Source of the DNA: Lingula anatina
Lineage: Eukaryota; Brachiopoda; Lingulata; Lingulida; Lingulidae
Direction of reading: 5' to 3'
DNA: 30,235 bases
NCBI RefSeq assembly: GCF_001039355.2
Contig: NW_019775576.1
Span: forward strand, 61,246-91,480
Shown: positions 28,741 through 30,235 of the stretch, piece by piece
Layout of the letters: each line of letters begins with the position of its first letter
How positions within the stretch are numbered: position 1 is the first letter of the stretch
Translations under genes and position numbers: made by a program
Notes under the pieces: generated by a model
The model's database searches: none
The model's input: only the letters and a program-made list of their open reading frames with translations
What the model was told of the DNA's origin: nothing

Positions 28741-30235
28741 TTAACAACTGCAGATATCTGTGATAAGCTTATCAGTTGACTGTGTGTAACAGAAGTGTAG
28801 CTTATTGGCAATTTGTATGAGAAGAGTGAGAATTATTGAAAACAAATATTTTAATACGCCAATATATACTATATATATCATTCAATATATCATTCAGTCT
28901 CCAAAGAAACATCAAATGTGATAATTTGTTTGCTTGTGTAGAGGTAACAAATTGTCCAGAAATGTGACCTAGAAAACAACATATACCAATTCAAGACTTC
29001 TTCTTACTACCAATACCAGGTGCAGATTCCTCCTAACAATCAGTTTCTGCATCCGGGTTTAGCACACCATTTGACAAAATATATTTGAAAAAAGTGTAAA
29101 TTAAATATTAAAAAGTGATAACTTTTCCAGATTAAAATAGTTAAACATAAATACTTTTGATAAAGTTAAGCTAAATAGATGACTGTGTTTAATAAAAAGG
29201 ATATTTTCAGTCAATATATTTGAGAAGCTGAAAATAACATTGAAAAAACTGCCAAATTCGATAACTTTAAATAGTTAAATGTTAATAATGTTGGTATATC
29301 TAGTCCAATATTTGTGAAATTTATACAAATCATGCTTAACAGCAAAAAAAATCTGTGAAAAGCACATCAGTTGACAATGTCAAATGAAAAAAATTTTTTT
29401 CAGAACATATATTTTTGAGAAAACTGAAAATGACATTGAAAAGGCTTAATATGGCTTAAAATAGTGAAATGTTTATAATTTTCACAAATCTTGTCTAATA
29501 TTTGTGAAATTTGGATAAATGATGCATAACAACAATAAAAATCTGTGATAAGCTCATCAGTTAACTGTGTCTCATTAAAAAGATTATTTTAGACAATAAA
29601 TTGAGAAAACTGAAAATGACATTGAAAAGACTGCCAAATTCCATGATTTAAAATAGTGAAATGTTAATAATTTTCACAAATCTTGTCTAATATTTGTGAA
29701 ATTTGGATAAATGACTCATAACAACAATAAAAATCTGTGATAAGCTCATCAATTAAATGTGTTTCATGAAAAATAATTTTCAGAGCATATAAATGTGAGA
29801 AAACTGAAAATAACAATGAAAAGACTGCCAAATTCCATGGTATAAAATAGTTAAACGTTAATAATTTTCACAAATCTTGTCCAAGAAATGAGCAAATTTG
29901 GATAGATAATGCATAACAATAACAAAAATCTGTGATAAGCTTAACAGTTGACAGTGTGTAATAGAATTGTAGTTGTTTGACATTTTGTATGAGAAGAGTG
30001 AGAATTATCTAAAACATTTTTTTTTTCAATTTCACAACATCTAATTAGCCTCACATTAAACATCAAATATAATGATTTAAGTTTGTTTGTGTAAGAGGTG
30101 ACAAATTACCCATAATTGTCCTCTGGAAAAGAATATATACCCATTTAAGACATCTCCTTACTACCAATACCAGATGCAGATTCCTCCTTACAATCGGTTT
30201 CTGGAATCGGGTTAAGCACACCATTTGACAATGTT
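28741..30235. repeat. Degenerate satellite, right segment with ~1.17 kb higher-order unit
   Basis: Monomer anchors (CTGTGATAAGC or variants) occur near 28758, 29160, 29352, 29550, 29737 and 29930, giving spacings of about 190 bp in the inner part. A special ~300-base segment (GAGAAGAGTGAGAATTAT ... CTACCAATACCAGGTGCAGA ... GCACACCATTTGACAA) follows the first anchor and appears again after the last. The array therefore has a higher-order period of about 1172 bp and runs off the window. Confidence 0.82.

Overview
The window looks like repeat-dense, AT-rich intergenic and intronic DNA from an animal, most likely a marine invertebrate (a mollusc or similar is a guess). The reasons are short spliced exons with GT/AG signals, LINE reverse-transcriptase debris, tRNA-derived SINE-like heads, Helitron-like ends, TTAA-flanked MITEs and many microsatellites. 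Nothing resembles a prokaryotic operon, and most open frames are accidental. There is one 760-N gap (18986-19745) and six single-N contig joins (3583, 5843, 8292, 10132, 12031, 16955).

Layout. 1-660: a probable promoter and 5' end of a minus-strand gene leaving the left edge, with a CpG-richer segment, an ETS-like site, a splice donor and three YY1/TISU-like ATGGCG start contexts. 700-2400: decayed tandem repeats and MITE copy A. 2675-3845 (minus): a frameshifted relic of a transposase-like protein. 4318-7140: candidate exons and a ~1.18 kb segment present twice, each copy carrying a MITE inside an open frame. 7290-8291: a Helitron-like scrap and a 46-bp minisatellite. 8293-12778: two copies of a ~1.4 kb block and two of a tRNA-related block. 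These are best read as two haplotypes laid end to end, one with a Helitron-like insertion and one with the empty site. 13500-16010: small tandem repeats and a LINE fragment nested in another repeat. 16555-20600: three copies of an unnamed repeat, dinucleotide arrays and the N gap.

17924-22562 (plus) holds the best gene evidence: three exons whose splice phases agree and which end in a stop codon, giving the C-terminal part of an unrecognised protein. 22563-26900 is mostly AT-rich and featureless, with a SINE-like head, a 57-codon ORF and a doubtful minus-strand terminal exon. 26900-30235 is a degenerate satellite of roughly 190-bp monomers with a ~1.17 kb higher-order period, interrupted by a Helitron-like element carrying nuclear-receptor-type AGGTCA repeats.

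There is no gene cluster acting as one pathway. The most informative signals are the assembly and haplotype structure, which gives natural empty sites for mobile elements, the precise MITE insertion into an open frame, and the TISU-like gene start at the left edge. All calls come from reading the sequence by eye; no database search was possible.
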